64,000 nt of DNA from G963675935 sp963719005 (GCA_963719005.1 CAVRAR010000014.1:434001-498000), one strand, 5' to 3'. Counted from the stretch's first letter, positions 29,992 through 39,487 are shown. Program-made: numbers and translations. Notes: a model not told the origin generated them from the sequence alone.

Positions 29992-30348
29992 ATGTGGGAA
30001 GTGGAATACACGGACGAATTCGGCGCGTGGTGGGATCAACTCGACGCCAGAGAGCAAGAGGCGATTGCCGCCAGCGTGGAATTGCTCCGGCAGTTGGGAC
30101 CGAACTTGCCGCGACCGCATGCGGACACGCTGAAGCGGTCGCGGCATTCCAACATGAAAGAACTGCGTACGCAGCACGAAGGGCGTCCGCTTCGCACAAT
30201 GTTCGCCTTTGATCCCCGGCGACGTGCGATTCTTTTGATCGGCGGGGACAAGTCGGGCGATAGTCGCTTCTACGATCGCATGATTCCGTTGGCGGATGAT
30301 CTGTATGACGCACACCTCGAAACGCTACATAAGGAAGGGGTGATCTAA
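29992..30348 (+). CDS. higB: HigB-type (RelE superfamily, Gp49-like) toxin
   Basis: 118 residues. The N-terminus (MWEVEYTDEFGAWWDQL) and the segments LRQLGPNLPRPHADTLKRS, MKELRTQHEGRPLRTMFAFD and RRRAILLIGGDKSG are characteristic of Gp49/HigB mRNA interferases, which cut ribosome-bound mRNA. The stop overlaps the antitoxin start (TAATG). Gene order toxin-then-antitoxin is that of higBA. Expression should be repressed at the palindrome in front of it. Confidence 0.93.
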   Translation: MWEVEYTDEFGAWWDQLDAREQEAIAASVELLRQLGPNLPRPHADTLKRSRHSNMKELRTQHEGRPLRTMFAFDPRRRAILLIGGDKSGDSRFYDRMIPLADDLYDAHLETLHKEGVI

Positions 30349-30659
30349 TGGCACGCAATTTCCGTGAACTTGAGGCCAAGATGCCGCCGGAATCGCTTGC
30401 CCGCGCGAAGACGCGAGCGAAGGAGATGATGACGGAAATGCTCCTGGCGGAAGTAAGAAAAGCAGTGGGCCTTACCCAAGAAGAACTGGCGGCATCGCTC
30501 GGCATCAAGCAGCCGACGCTCTCGCGGCTCGAGTCGCAGAACGACATGCAAATCAGCACGCTGCGAAACCTGATTCAGGCGCTCGGCGGCCAACTCGAAA
30601 TCGTCGTCCACATGCCCGGCGGCGACATCCGTCTCACCCAGTTCCAGGATGCCGCCTGA
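30348..30659 (+). CDS. higA: HigA-type antitoxin, XRE helix-turn-helix
   Basis: 103 residues: a helical N-terminus (~1-38) likely used to bind the toxin, then an XRE DNA-binding domain (VGLTQEELAASLGIKQPTLS, then RLESQNDMQISTLRNLIQAL) and a short beta-like tail. It overlaps higB by one base. It should both neutralise HigB and repress the operon via the 29969-29986 palindrome. No defects visible. Confidence 0.93.
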   Translation: MARNFRELEAKMPPESLARAKTRAKEMMTEMLLAEVRKAVGLTQEELAASLGIKQPTLSRLESQNDMQISTLRNLIQALGGQLEIVVHMPGGDIRLTQFQDAA

Positions 30660-30953
30660 TTGGACTCGTTCGCCTTCTCGGGAGCGGCCGTCAGTCTCAA
30701 TCGCCTCGCCGGCGCCAAATTGGCACAATAGCAAACCAGACGGTTGCCGGTCTTCGGCCAGTTTGCGGTCCAGAACCAACCACGGCGAGGGCGGTTTCTA
30801 TCGCGAAAGTGCGAAAACACGAAATGGAAGTTCGGTGATCAGCGGGAGCGGTCAAACTTCCCCGTCATTTTCGTTCTCCGTCTTTCGCGTTTTCGCCCTT
30901 TCGTGCTTTCGCGATCCAAAACAATCGGTCCTAGCGTCCCAGGCGAGCAAGCA
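30660..30953. other. Intergenic stretch with imperfect A/C/G-rich inverted repeat
   Basis: No gene visible in these 294 bases. Short words such as CGCGAAAG and CGAAAAC recur in opposite orientation at ~30800-30825 and ~30876-30912, giving a partial inverted repeat. Nothing else stands out. Confidence 0.4.
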
Positions 30954-32330
30954 TTACCGCCGCCGTCCCGCTTCGGGATCGAGCTGAAACGCCTTCTCCA
31001 GGTCGGCACTTGCTTCTTCGTCGCGGCCAAGCTTGCGGTAGGCCATCGCTCGATCGAGATAGGCTTCGGCCGACAGCGGGTTGCTGGCGATTGCCTTCGA
31101 GTAATCCGAGAGGGCTCGACGGATTTGGTTCATGCCGAAGAAGGCGGAGCCGCGGAGACGATAAGCCTCGGCGTCGGTCTTGTTCTCGTGGAGGACGCGG
31201 TCGAGGTCGGCTTTCGCCAATTCGTATTGTTGCAGGCCGACGTAGGCCGCGCCGCGGGCGCGGTAAACCTCCTCGTCGGAATCGTCGATCTCGATCGCCC
31301 GATTGCAGTCTTGCAGGGCCGGCATGTATTGGCCGAGCCTGACCCGCGCCGCGGCACGATACTGATACGCTTCGGCGTCGCTCGGATCGAGATCGATCAC
31401 CCGCGAAGCGGCCTTTTCGGCCAAGGCGTAGCGGCCCTCGTTCGTGCAGGTTACGGCGAAGGTAAACAGCTTGTCGGCGTCGTCGGACGCGAGCGCGGCG
31501 TCATCGGCCGCTTGAAGTTCCTCCGCCGCCCGCTGGTCCTCATCGGAGGAAGAAACGGCAGCGTCGGGCCAACACTCGGCCGGGTCCTGTCGGTAGAAGT
31601 CGTGCAGCACAGCATACAACTCCTCGTGCTGCTGCCGCATCGCGTGCGGCCGCTCGAAGAAACACTCGGTGGCCACGGCGAAGAACTCGGCACGGTTGGT
31701 GGCCCCGTAATGATTGAGCAGCGTGACTTCGTGCCGTCGCGCGCTGCCCACCAGCCGCCGGTACTCGGCCTCGGTGACCCGATACCAGGTGTTCTCCCGC
31801 TCGCGGCCCGCAAGCGGCGGGATGCCATCGACCTGGCCGTCGAGTCCGTCGAGGTAATGGGCGAACTCGTGCAGCACCACGTTGCCGCCGTTCGACTGGT
31901 TGCGGCCGGCCTGAAGAACGTGCTTCCACGAGAGCACGATCGGACTGTGATACCACGCTTCGCCGACCACACGCGCGCTTCTCGGACCGTTCCAGTATTG
32001 CCGGAACTGCGGCGGGTGAATGTAGACGCCGGGATAGAGAATGATCGATTGCACCCGATCGAAGTAATACGGTTCGTCGAGCCCCAAGACCATCACGGCC
32101 GCCTGGCCCGCGACGGTCACCTTCATTTCGTCGCCGACCGCGAAGTCGCGTCCGCCGCTCCAGTGTTTCTCGGCCACCAGCACGCGCACCACCGCCTGCA
32201 CCGTTTCCTGTCTGGCCGGATCGAGGTATGAATAATGCCGCACATTGGCAACTAGCCATTCGTCCCAAACCGGGGGAAACGGCTCGGCCAGCAACTCTTG
32301 GCGGCGATCCTTGAACCAGGAGAAGACCAT
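30954..32330 (-). CDS. MtfA-like zinc peptidase fused to a TPR domain
   Basis: 458 residues from the ATG at 32330; the longer in-frame start would add ~79 residues read from a repeat-containing spacer. Residues 1-~250 match MtfA (M90-type peptidase): FPPVWDEWLVANVRHYSYLD, SWKHVLQAGRNQSNGGNVVL, then the zinc motif HEFAH (154-158) and a downstream Glu in AEFFAVATECFFE (~213). E. coli MtfA modulates Mlc and the glucose PTS. Residues ~290-458 hold about five TPRs (AEAYQYRAAARVRLGQYMPA, VYRARGAAYVGLQQYELAKA and so on). TPR fusion suggests a protein-docking role; MtfA's usual partner is not visible here. Confidence 0.88.
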   Translation of the reverse strand: MVFSWFKDRRQELLAEPFPPVWDEWLVANVRHYSYLDPARQETVQAVVRVLVAEKHWSGGRDFAVGDEMKVTVAGQAAVMVLGLDEPYYFDRVQSIILYPGVYIHPPQFRQYWNGPRSARVVGEAWYHSPIVLSWKHVLQAGRNQSNGGNVVLHEFAHYLDGLDGQVDGIPPLAGRERENTWYRVTEAEYRRLVGSARRHEVTLLNHYGATNRAEFFAVATECFFERPHAMRQQHEELYAVLHDFYRQDPAECWPDAAVSSSDEDQRAAEELQAADDAALASDDADKLFTFAVTCTNEGRYALAEKAASRVIDLDPSDAEAYQYRAAARVRLGQYMPALQDCNRAIEIDDSDEEVYRARGAAYVGLQQYELAKADLDRVLHENKTDAEAYRLRGSAFFGMNQIRRALSDYSKAIASNPLSAEAYLDRAMAYRKLGRDEEASADLEKAFQLDPEAGRRR

Positions 32331-32388
32331 GTGTTTCAGAATAACAGCAAATGCGGCAAAGGAAAGACACGACTTCGTTCTAGGAGTT

Positions 32389-32440
32389 GACTCCTGTCGC
32401 CGATTGTCCGAAAACAGCCGCAGAATCCGCGACAGGAGTC
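32389..32440. repeat. Inverted repeat, 12-bp perfect arms
   Basis: Arms 32389-32400 and 32429-32440 are perfect inverse copies around a 28-nt centre. It lies in the divergent spacer 32331-32600 between the MtfA-like and pseudopilin genes. Confidence 0.75.
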
Positions 32441-32600
32441 GCCTCCCATAGTTCCATTTTGAAGAAATGATTGGCTCTGGTGGCGCAGGGTCTTGGGACC
32501 GCGAATAACTTGACAAGCCAACGCCACAACCTACGCTACCTTGAGGGGATCCTGTGCCTCTGTACAACGGTATTGAGGTCCACGTATTCAGGGAACAGCC

Positions 32601-33404
32601 ATGCGAATCCAGGCGAGAAGCGTTCGGCGTCTCAGGGGAATAACGCTCGTCGAACTGTTGCTGACGCTGACGGCCGTGATGATCTTATCGGCCCTGGCCT
32701 GGAAGGGCGCAACGAGTGCCATCAATTGCTGCAATAACTCCCGCGTTACCGCGGAACTCGGCACGATGGACAAGGCGCTGGTTGACTTCGCCGTGCAGTT
32801 CGGCGACTTCCCGCCCGACTTCCACGATACGGTTGCCGTCTGGAAGTTCCTCAAGGGGCGATTTCCAAAATGTCCGCAACAAAAGTATCCGGACATGTGC
32901 GGCCAGAGTCCGGCCACGGCGTTGTATTTCTGGTTGGCCGGGCCGGATGGACGCGGATTCAGCACGAATCCGGCCGATCCGTTTGGCAGCAAGGGTCCGC
33001 GAATCGGACCCTTCTACAAGTTCGTGCCGGAGCAGTTGAAGAGGGTCGACGGACTGATGCAATACTGTCCCCCGCGCGGCGCCGACGGTTCGCCGTACGT
33101 CTATTTCCGCGGCGGCCCGAAAGGCTACGACGGCCACATCGGCTGGGACACCGCGCGCCCGTATCGAAACTCGAAGGACGGCAGTTGGATCAACCGCGAG
33201 ACGTATCAGATTCTCAGCCCGGGCGCCGATGGTAAATACGGCAGCGGCTGCCGTTTTCCGAGCGGCATCGATTATAATGCGGCCAACTACGACGACATGG
33301 CCAACTTCACCCGCGGCGACACGATGGGCCAGGCAATGCCCAAGATCCGCGGAACGACCATCAAGGCATCAACGGGTACGGCCGATGGAACGGATGGGGG
33401 TTGA
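32601..33404 (+). CDS. Type II secretion/pilin-like pseudopilin
   Basis: 267 residues. The prepilin motif RGITLVELLLTLTAVMIL sits at ~12-30, with Gly before the cleavage site and Glu at +5. The rest is a globular, Gly/Asp/Pro-rich domain (FWLAGPDGRGFSTNPADPFG and YQILSPGADGKYGSGC), the latter resembling the calcium-loop end of GspG-like major pseudopilins and related planctomycete proteins. No other secretion genes are adjacent, so this may be an orphan pseudopilin. Confidence 0.85.
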   Translation: MRIQARSVRRLRGITLVELLLTLTAVMILSALAWKGATSAINCCNNSRVTAELGTMDKALVDFAVQFGDFPPDFHDTVAVWKFLKGRFPKCPQQKYPDMCGQSPATALYFWLAGPDGRGFSTNPADPFGSKGPRIGPFYKFVPEQLKRVDGLMQYCPPRGADGSPYVYFRGGPKGYDGHIGWDTARPYRNSKDGSWINRETYQILSPGADGKYGSGCRFPSGIDYNAANYDDMANFTRGDTMGQAMPKIRGTTIKASTGTADGTDGG

Positions 33405-33420
33405 GCCGCATTCCTCACCC

Positions 33421-33497
33421 GTGTGTGCCACTGCTTGGAACAAGCAGTGCCAGGGCAGCAGGTTGCGCCTCGCACTGCTTCTGCGAAGCAGTGGCAC
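33421..33497. repeat. Inverted repeat, family with 58086-58159
   Basis: Outer arms 33421-33434 and 33484-33497 are perfect inverse copies; inner segments form secondary hairpins. A second, cleaner copy with 19-bp perfect arms lies at 58086-58159. It lies between the pseudopilin and S20 genes, which converge. Confidence 0.85.
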
Positions 33498-33552
33498 ACT
33501 GACGGCCAGTCTCCCCACATGGTGAGAAATGCGCGTCAGGTAACGCTCAAGC

Positions 33553-33822
33553 CTACTTGCCCTTGAGCTTCTTCACCTTGGCCGACAGTCGCGATTTGAC
33601 TCGGGCGGCGGCGTTGACGTGGATGACGCGCTTGGCGGCGGCCTGGTCGACCCGCTTGGCGGCGGCCCGCAATTCAGTCTCGGCCTCCTCGACGTTGCCC
33701 GCCTTCACTGCATCGACGACCTTCTTGTATTGGGTGTGGATCGCCTTCTTGGCCGAACGGTTCCGCGCATTGCGGACGATGCTCTGCTTCAGCCGTTTCT
33801 TCGCACTCTGGATATTTGGCAT
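33553..33822 (-). CDS. rpsT: 30S ribosomal protein S20
   Basis: 89 residues beginning MPNIQSAKKRLKQS, the classical bS20 N-terminus, with a basic helical body (RNRSAKKAIHTQYKKVVDAV, later LRAAAKRVDQAAAKRVIHVN). It binds 16S rRNA in the small subunit. An in-frame extension upstream to 33948 is read from a palindromic repeat and is rejected. Length is normal. Confidence 0.97.
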   Translation of the reverse strand: MPNIQSAKKRLKQSIVRNARNRSAKKAIHTQYKKVVDAVKAGNVEEAETELRAAAKRVDQAAAKRVIHVNAAARVKSRLSAKVKKLKGK

Positions 33823-33899
33823 GGTGTAAGAATATGGGGTGTCTTGGGGTTCAACAAACGATCTCGGTGGGGCAAACACTATTGTCTGCCCAAGGAGTC

Positions 33900-33953
33900 G
33901 TAGGGCGGATTTTAATCCGTCTCCTTTGCTGGGCGGACTAAAGTCCACCCTAC
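33900..33953. repeat. Inverted repeat, family of three copies
   Basis: Arms 33900-33919 and 33934-33953. The same 20-bp arm type recurs at 52567-52616 and 57064-57113. The copies share both arms but differ in the central 10-14 nt. This one separates rpsT from the TPR gene. Confidence 0.87.
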
Positions 33954-33977
33954 GATTAAAAATGCAGACCCCGCGGG

Positions 33978-35429
33978 CTAGGTGCCGCCCTCCTCGGCTT
34001 CCGGCTTGTCTTCCTTCTCCTCGGGAGGCTTGTCCGCAGGCTTTGATGGATTCTCGCGTAATTTGGCGATTTTGTCTAGTAGCTGCGCGACGTCTTTGTA
34101 GGTGAAATCAAGGGCGGCCAGCGCCGACAGGTGCTTTTCGGCGGCATCCAGGTCGCGCAGGCCCAAGGTCAATCGGCCCACCAAGTAGAGCGCCTTCTTC
34201 TTGTTATCGCCGTCGTGGTCCGGGATTTCCTGAATGGCCGCCTCGTAGTGCCGTTTTGCCAGCGGAAACTGCTTGATCTGCTGGAAGCACTGACCGAGGA
34301 CGAGCATGCACATCCCCCGACGGCGTGGGTCGTTCTTCGCGGTTTGTAGTTCCCGGATCGCCTCGGCATACCGCCGGGTTTTCATGTAACGGTAGCCGAG
34401 TTCATATTTCCAGATCAGGTTGTTTGGGGACCGCTCGACCCGCGCCTTATAGAACCGCATTTCCTTATCGAGTTGCTCGGCCTGAAGCTTCTTCTTCACC
34501 TCGGGGTCCTTGGTATGAGCGATCTTTTGACGCAGGCCGCGGATTTGGCTGTCTTCCCATTTTTCGCGGATGTCGTTGTCGCCGTTCGAGAGCTCGTAAG
34601 CCTTGGCCAGCAGTTTCTCGGCCTCGGCAAAGCGATCGTCGTTCGAGTAGAACTGGGCGAGCTCCAAGTAATTCGCTATTTTGTCGGGCTCGTTGCGAAT
34701 CTTCCGCTGAAGCTGCTGTTCGGCGGTCACTTCCTGCTGCTTCTGCGCCTTGATCTTCGTCCGCCGGGCGTCGTCGTCATCCTCTTCGAACTTGCCGCTG
34801 GATCGCTGCTTCTGCACCGTCAGCGAGGCAATCGAGCGTTTGGCTTCTTCGTTGTTCGGCTTTGCCTGCTCGACGCGGTGCCAGAAGGTGATGGCCTGAT
34901 CGATCAGCCCGCGGTCGGTCAGCGCCAGCGCGTAGAGGCGGTTGCAGTCGGCGTTCTTCGGCGAGCCCTTCAGGGCCGCTTCCAGATAGACGAGCTCGCA
35001 GTCGCGGTCACTCGATTTGCTGGCGGCCTTGGCCATGTTCAGCAGAGTGTGCAGGTCCCACGGATTGACGGCCAGCACCTTCATGCCTTGCTGGATGACT
35101 TCGTCCCAGTGTTCCTGGGCGAGGGCTTTCTTGGCGGCGCTGCGGGCGCCAAGCTCCTTGATCTGAGCGAAGGGACTCCCTTTTCGGTTGTCGCCGTACT
35201 TCTTTTGCAGATTCTCGAGGAACGCGCGAACGTAGATGGCGTTGCCGGGATCGCCGAGCACGCACTGGCCGATCAACTCGCTGACGTAATCGAAATCGTG
35301 GGCGGTCGTCGAGCCGGCGGCTTTCTTGCTGGCGACCTCGAAGACCTTCTCCAACCGCTTTCGTTTGGCGGCGGAAAGCGGCTCGCGGCCCGGCTTCGCA
35401 GGTTCCTGTGGACGATCGTCGGATGCCAT
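33978..35429 (-). CDS. Cytoplasmic TPR protein
   Basis: 483 residues, no signal peptide or membrane helix. The N-terminus is Pro/Lys/Arg-rich, followed by about eight TPR-type helix pairs (WDEVIQQGMKVLAVNPWDLH, LYALALTDRGLIDQAITFWH, YELGYRYMKTRRYAEAIREL and so on) and a charged Lys/Glu-rich middle (EEDDDDARRTKIKAQKQQE). The C-terminus is Pro/Glu/Lys-rich and disordered. Likely a scaffold; partner unknown. Similar TPR proteins are widespread in planctomycetes. Confidence 0.85.
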   Translation of the reverse strand: MASDDRPQEPAKPGREPLSAAKRKRLEKVFEVASKKAAGSTTAHDFDYVSELIGQCVLGDPGNAIYVRAFLENLQKKYGDNRKGSPFAQIKELGARSAAKKALAQEHWDEVIQQGMKVLAVNPWDLHTLLNMAKAASKSSDRDCELVYLEAALKGSPKNADCNRLYALALTDRGLIDQAITFWHRVEQAKPNNEEAKRSIASLTVQKQRSSGKFEEDDDDARRTKIKAQKQQEVTAEQQLQRKIRNEPDKIANYLELAQFYSNDDRFAEAEKLLAKAYELSNGDNDIREKWEDSQIRGLRQKIAHTKDPEVKKKLQAEQLDKEMRFYKARVERSPNNLIWKYELGYRYMKTRRYAEAIRELQTAKNDPRRRGMCMLVLGQCFQQIKQFPLAKRHYEAAIQEIPDHDGDNKKKALYLVGRLTLGLRDLDAAEKHLSALAALDFTYKDVAQLLDKIAKLRENPSKPADKPPEEKEDKPEAEEGGT

Positions 35430-35509
35430 GAGACGTAATTGTAGCAGCCCAGTTTACCGGCACAACCAGCCCCAAGCCCCCTCGCCCATCGCAGGGGGCG
35501 GCTTCCGTC

Positions 35510-35565
35510 CGTAGTCCCGGCTTCAGCCGGCCATGCTGCAAGAGTCGCCCAAAAACGGGACTACG
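35510..35565. repeat. Short inverted repeat, 10-bp arms
   Basis: Arms 35510-35519 and 35556-35565 are perfect inverse copies. It lies in the 180-bp spacer between the TPR gene start and the small membrane protein gene; the flanking sequence is otherwise featureless. Confidence 0.6.
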
Positions 35566-35609
35566 CACCCGTTCGGCGACAGCAGTCGCCTCCGACGACG
35601 GCAGGTCGC

Positions 35610-35792
35610 CTATTTCTGCTCCCTCAACGCGGTCCAACTGACGTAGCCAAGGATCGCGGCACACACCACAGTGCCGATGTCCATCAGCATGCTGTCGCGA
35701 TGGAAGGGAAACGCGATGGCCAAATCGAGTCCGAACACCAGAAACAACAGGACGGCCACCACGGTTCCCACCAGGCACAGCGCTTTTGGCAT
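35610..35792 (-). CDS. Small two-helix membrane protein
   Basis: 60 residues with two hydrophobic helices (~5-27 and ~37-55) separated by a short polar loop, ending REQK. GGGAGA lies about 8 nt before the ATG. Small proteins of this type are frequent in planctomycetes; I do not know a function. Confidence 0.72.
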   Translation of the reverse strand: MPKALCLVGTVVAVLLFLVFGLDLAIAFPFHRDSMLMDIGTVVCAAILGYVSWTALREQK

Positions 35793-35965
35793 GAAGTCTC
35801 TCCCTGCTGATGATCCATCTTACCGTACTCCAGTATAATTAGTTGCCGGCCGGTTGACCACTGTCCCGCTGAGATTCCAACACGTCTTGCCCACCCCGCC
35901 GCAACGGGGTACACTGGCATCCAGCGAAAACATGCGAGTCTTGGCCTGACAGCAACGAAGCCGCA

Positions 35966-36493
35966 ATGACCGATTCCTCACATTCCCCGCGCGTGGCCGT
36001 CTACCCCGGCTCCTTCGACCCGATCACCCTCGGCCACCTCAACGTGATGGAGCGGGCGAGCAAGCTGTTCGATCGGCTGATCGTCGGCGTCGGCGTGAAC
36101 ATCGAGAAGCAGACGATGTTCAGCGCGGAAGAGCGGCTCGCACTGATCGGCGAGGCGACGGCGCACCTTGCGAACGTCGAAATTCGCACGTTCACCGGCC
36201 TGGCGGTGACGTTTGTCAAGCAGTGCGGGGCGCGAATCATGGTCCGCGGCGTCCGTCCGATCACCGACATCGCCGCCGAGCTGACGATGATGATGGCCAA
36301 CCGCCGGCTGGCCCCCGAGGTGGAAACCCTCTTCATGATCGCCGACGGCGAATTGGCCCACGTCTCCAGTTCGCTCATCAAGCAGATCGCCAGCGTGGCC
36401 GACGACGCCGAGCTTTCCCGCTTCCTGCCGCCGAACGTGGTGCGGGCGGTGCGGGCGCGAATGGAGCGAGATCTCCGCAAACCAACGCCTTGA
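35966..36493 (+). CDS. coaD: Phosphopantetheine adenylyltransferase
   Basis: 175 residues. It transfers AMP from ATP to 4'-phosphopantetheine in coenzyme A synthesis. Visible motifs are the N-terminal VAVYPGSFDPITLGHLNVM, containing the TxGH nucleotidyl-transfer motif; the substrate-binding segment TFTGLAVTFVKQCGA; the RGVR motif; and the C-terminal HVSSSLIKQIA ISSSxxR-like segment. Length is normal for bacteria. It stands alone, convergent with the chemoreceptor gene. Confidence 0.96.
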   Translation: MTDSSHSPRVAVYPGSFDPITLGHLNVMERASKLFDRLIVGVGVNIEKQTMFSAEERLALIGEATAHLANVEIRTFTGLAVTFVKQCGARIMVRGVRPITDIAAELTMMMANRRLAPEVETLFMIADGELAHVSSSLIKQIASVADDAELSRFLPPNVVRAVRARMERDLRKPTP

Positions 36494-36523
36494 GTAGCAC
36501 TCGGGCGACGGCTGTTGTCGGCC

Positions 36524-38502
36524 TTACTTGCCTACCTTGAAGCGGCGCATCGAGCTCAGTAACTCGTTTGCCTGGGCGCCAAGCTCTTCGCTGCTGGAGG
36601 CCAACTGTTCGCTGCCGGCGCTCGACTGCTCGGTGACTCTGGCGACGTTCTGGATGGCGACGGAGACGGTGCGGGCGGTCTCGGCCTGTTCGACCGTTGC
36701 CGTGGCGATGTCGGCGATTCTGGTTGCCGTCGTCTCCACGCCGGTGATGATTTTCTTCAGCGATTCCGCGGTTTGAGCGCTGATGTCCGCGCCCTCGCGG
36801 ACGCACTGGGACGACTTCTTGATGAGGGTGGCGATCTCGCGTGCCGCCTGGTTCGATCGTTCGGCGAGTTTTCGCACTTCGTCGGCGACGACGGCAAAGC
36901 CCATGCCGTGCTCGCCGGCTCGGGCGGCCTCGATGGCCGCGTTCAAGGCGAGCAGGTTCGTCTGGCTGGCAATTTCGGCGATCACCTGGATGATCTCGCC
37001 GATTTGTTCCGAACTGGTGCGAATCAGTTCCATGGCCTCGATCGACTTGCGCATGGCGGCGCCGCCTTCTTCGGCCAGTCCCGTGGTTTGCTTCGCCACG
37101 TTGTTGGCCTCCGCCGCGCTGTTGGTGACGGTTTCGATGGAGCGGGTCAACTCGGTGACGGCCGCAGTCATCTGGTCGATGCTGGAATTCTGCGTTTGCG
37201 CGCCGCCGCCAGCGTCTGCGAGTTCTCGGCGATCGTCCGCGCGCCTTCGGCAAACTGCACGGCGGTGTCGCTCACGCCGCCGATAATCTGCGAGAGATCC
37301 TCAAGCATCTTGCCGATGCTGCTGGCCAACTCGTCGATGGCCTCCTTGCCGTCGACGGTCACACGCTGGGTCAGGTCGCCTTGGGCGGCCGCTGCGACGA
37401 CTTGAACGAGATTATCGGTTTTGTGGTGGAGTTGTTCCGCTGCCATTCGCTCCAGGGCGTTGTGCTCGTCGCGGACCTGCTGCTCCAGTCTCGCGGCTTC
37501 GCGCATCTTCTCTTCCGTCGCCTTGGCCACCGCCCCGACCGCGTCATTCAGGGCCTTCGCCATGCATCCCATCTCGTCATGGGAGTTGAAATCGATGGCC
37601 ATCCGCCGACTCAGATCGCCGGAAGCGATCGATTCGAGCACGGAGACGGCGGATTGCAGGGGGCGGGCAATGCCGCGCCCGATCTGCAGCGCGGCGACGA
37701 TCCCGCCGAACACGGCCAGGCAGCCGGCCGCCAGGCCCAGAAAAGCGCTGCGGGCGGCTTGAACGCGAGTCTGATCGTCCAGGCCGTTCTTCAGCGCCGA
37801 AAACGTGGAATCCATTTTGGATTCGAACTGGTCGAAATTCTCCCTGATCTCGACGGTTTGCTCGCGTGCCGACCGTTTCGAGACGCGGATCGTCACTTCG
37901 CCCAAGTTCTTTCCATCCTGCGTTACGTTTACCGTTGTCTCCATCGTGTCGTTTTCGGCCGGCGAAGATCCTGCCGAAGCCGGGACGTGCTTGTCGCTGC
38001 CGGCGGATGCAGTCGATCCGGCTCTCGCCGTATCCTTGCTGAACCCGCTGACGATGGCTCCCTTGGCGTTGCGCACCGAGCAGAGGACGACGTCGCGGTC
38101 CAGGCACACCTGCTTGCAGTAGTTGTCGAGCGCTCCGGTCTCGAATGTCAGCAGGGGAACCGCCGCTAGTTTCGCCATGAGATTGGCCAGGCTCACGGCT
38201 TTCTGCTTCAACGCCGCCGCGGACTGTCCCTGCTGTCGAGAACCGATGGACTTCACGGTTTCCTGTTGTTGTTCCTTCAACCGAGAGGTAAGCTCCGTCA
38301 CTTGCGACGAGATCGCTCGCAAGGCCGAGTTCTGGTTGTACAAAAGCAAGCCCGTCAGCCCAACAACAATCACGACGACCAGCAGAGCCGTCCAAGAGAC
38401 GAGCCGTGAACGGACGCTCTTGTTCGGCCGCCACGAAAGCAAGAGTCGAAGTCTCGATATTGGGTGCATGGCGAGTGTTAATCGGGGGTTAAGGAGGCTC
38501 AT
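36524..38502 (-). CDS. Methyl-accepting chemotaxis-type receptor (one frame break)
   Basis: A membrane chemoreceptor of ~659 residues. An N-terminal helix (~33-54, SWTALLVVVIVVGLTGLLLY) is followed by a ~200-residue extracytoplasmic sensor, a second helix (LGLAAGCLAVFGGIVAALQI), a HAMP domain, and the long signalling coiled coil with the conserved hairpin tip NLLALNAAIEAARAGEHGMG. The frame changes at ~37197: upstream reads NSQTLAA and downstream reads AQTQNSSIDQM. Adding one G in a G-run gives TLAAGAQTQ, the usual sequence, and a 660-codon frame. The start is uncertain (38502 or 38469). No other che genes are nearby. Confidence 0.9.
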
Positions 38503-38605
38503 TGTCGAAACGCCGCACCAGTCGGCCGAGGTCAGTCGCGGAAAAATGGTTGGGGCGGCAGATGCCCTGCCACCCCAACTCTCCCAATCGACGACAGGTC
38601 ACCGT

Positions 38606-39487
38606 CTAGTCAACGGCGTTGGGAAGGTAGCCCATCGTAGCGACGGTCTTCTGTCCTTCCCCAGCCCTCAAGTAGTTGACGAACTCCTTGGCGATTCCGG
38701 CCGGTTCGCCCTTGGTCAACAACAGCAGAGGACGCTGGAATTGATAGCTGCCGTCTCTGATACTGCCTTCGCTGGGAGCGACGCCGTCGAGTTTCAGCAT
38801 TTTCAGCGTTGCGCCTTTGGCCAACATGTTCTTCGCGATTCCGAATGAGGCGTAGGAAACGGTTTGAGGCTGGGTCGTGACGGTCGCTAGCACGTTCGTA
38901 TTGCCGTCAACGGCGCTGGCGGCGACCGAGGAGTAATTCGCCGCCGACTTCTCCTTGAATGAGACTGTGCCGTTAGGATCCTCTCGCCCTTCGAGTCCGA
39001 AGTGATCGACGAAGCCGTCAAAAGTCCCGTGCTTCTTGTTTGTCGTAACCAGGGAGATGGGCTCGTCCTTGCCGCCGACTTCCTTCCAGTTCTTGATCTT
39101 TCCCGTGAAAATGTCGCGCACTTGCTTGGTCGTAAGCGTGTCGACCGGATTGTCGGCGTTGACGACCAGTACAATCCCGTCGGTGCCGATCCTGATGGCC
39201 GTCAAGCCGGGATACTCGGTCTTCTCATTGGCCTTGAGGTCGCGCGACGCCATCCCAATCTGAACCTGGCCTTCGCCCGCCAACTTGATTCCGTTGCTCG
39301 ATCCGCCGCCGCCCACGGCGAACTCGGCGTTCGCATGGGTCTTCGTGAATTCGGCCACGGCGTGCTCGGCGATTGGCTTCACCGTTGTCGAGCCGGCGAC
39401 GCTGACGGGCTCGCCCGCCACCAGTCCCAAGGCCATGCCAAGAACGAGGCCAACTGCAAACAACACAGTCAACACACTGCTCTTCAT
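38606..39487 (-). CDS. pstS: Phosphate-binding protein PstS
   Basis: 293 residues with a signal peptide (~1-25). The mature part has the phosphate-binding signatures VAGSTTVKPIAEHAVAEF, GGGGSSNGIKL, IGMASRDLKANE and GKIKNWKEVGGKDEPI. It should deliver phosphate to a PstCAB transporter, but no pst genes follow in the window. It ends ~100 bp upstream of the chemoreceptor gene on the same strand. Confidence 0.94.
   Translation of the reverse strand: MKSSVLTVLFAVGLVLGMALGLVAGEPVSVAGSTTVKPIAEHAVAEFTKTHANAEFAVGGGGSSNGIKLAGEGQVQIGMASRDLKANEKTEYPGLTAIRIGTDGIVLVVNADNPVDTLTTKQVRDIFTGKIKNWKEVGGKDEPISLVTTNKKHGTFDGFVDHFGLEGREDPNGTVSFKEKSAANYSSVAASAVDGNTNVLATVTTQPQTVSYASFGIAKNMLAKGATLKMLKLDGVAPSEGSIRDGSYQFQRPLLLLTKGEPAGIAKEFVNYLRAGEGQKTVATMGYLPNAVD

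Noticed and set aside
30744..32231. 495-residue open frame on the + strand opposite the MtfA-TPR gene
   Set aside because: It is antisense to a protein with clear HEXXH and TPR motifs; its sequence is rich in Val/Leu/Arg with no family signature, the usual mirror of a GC-rich gene.
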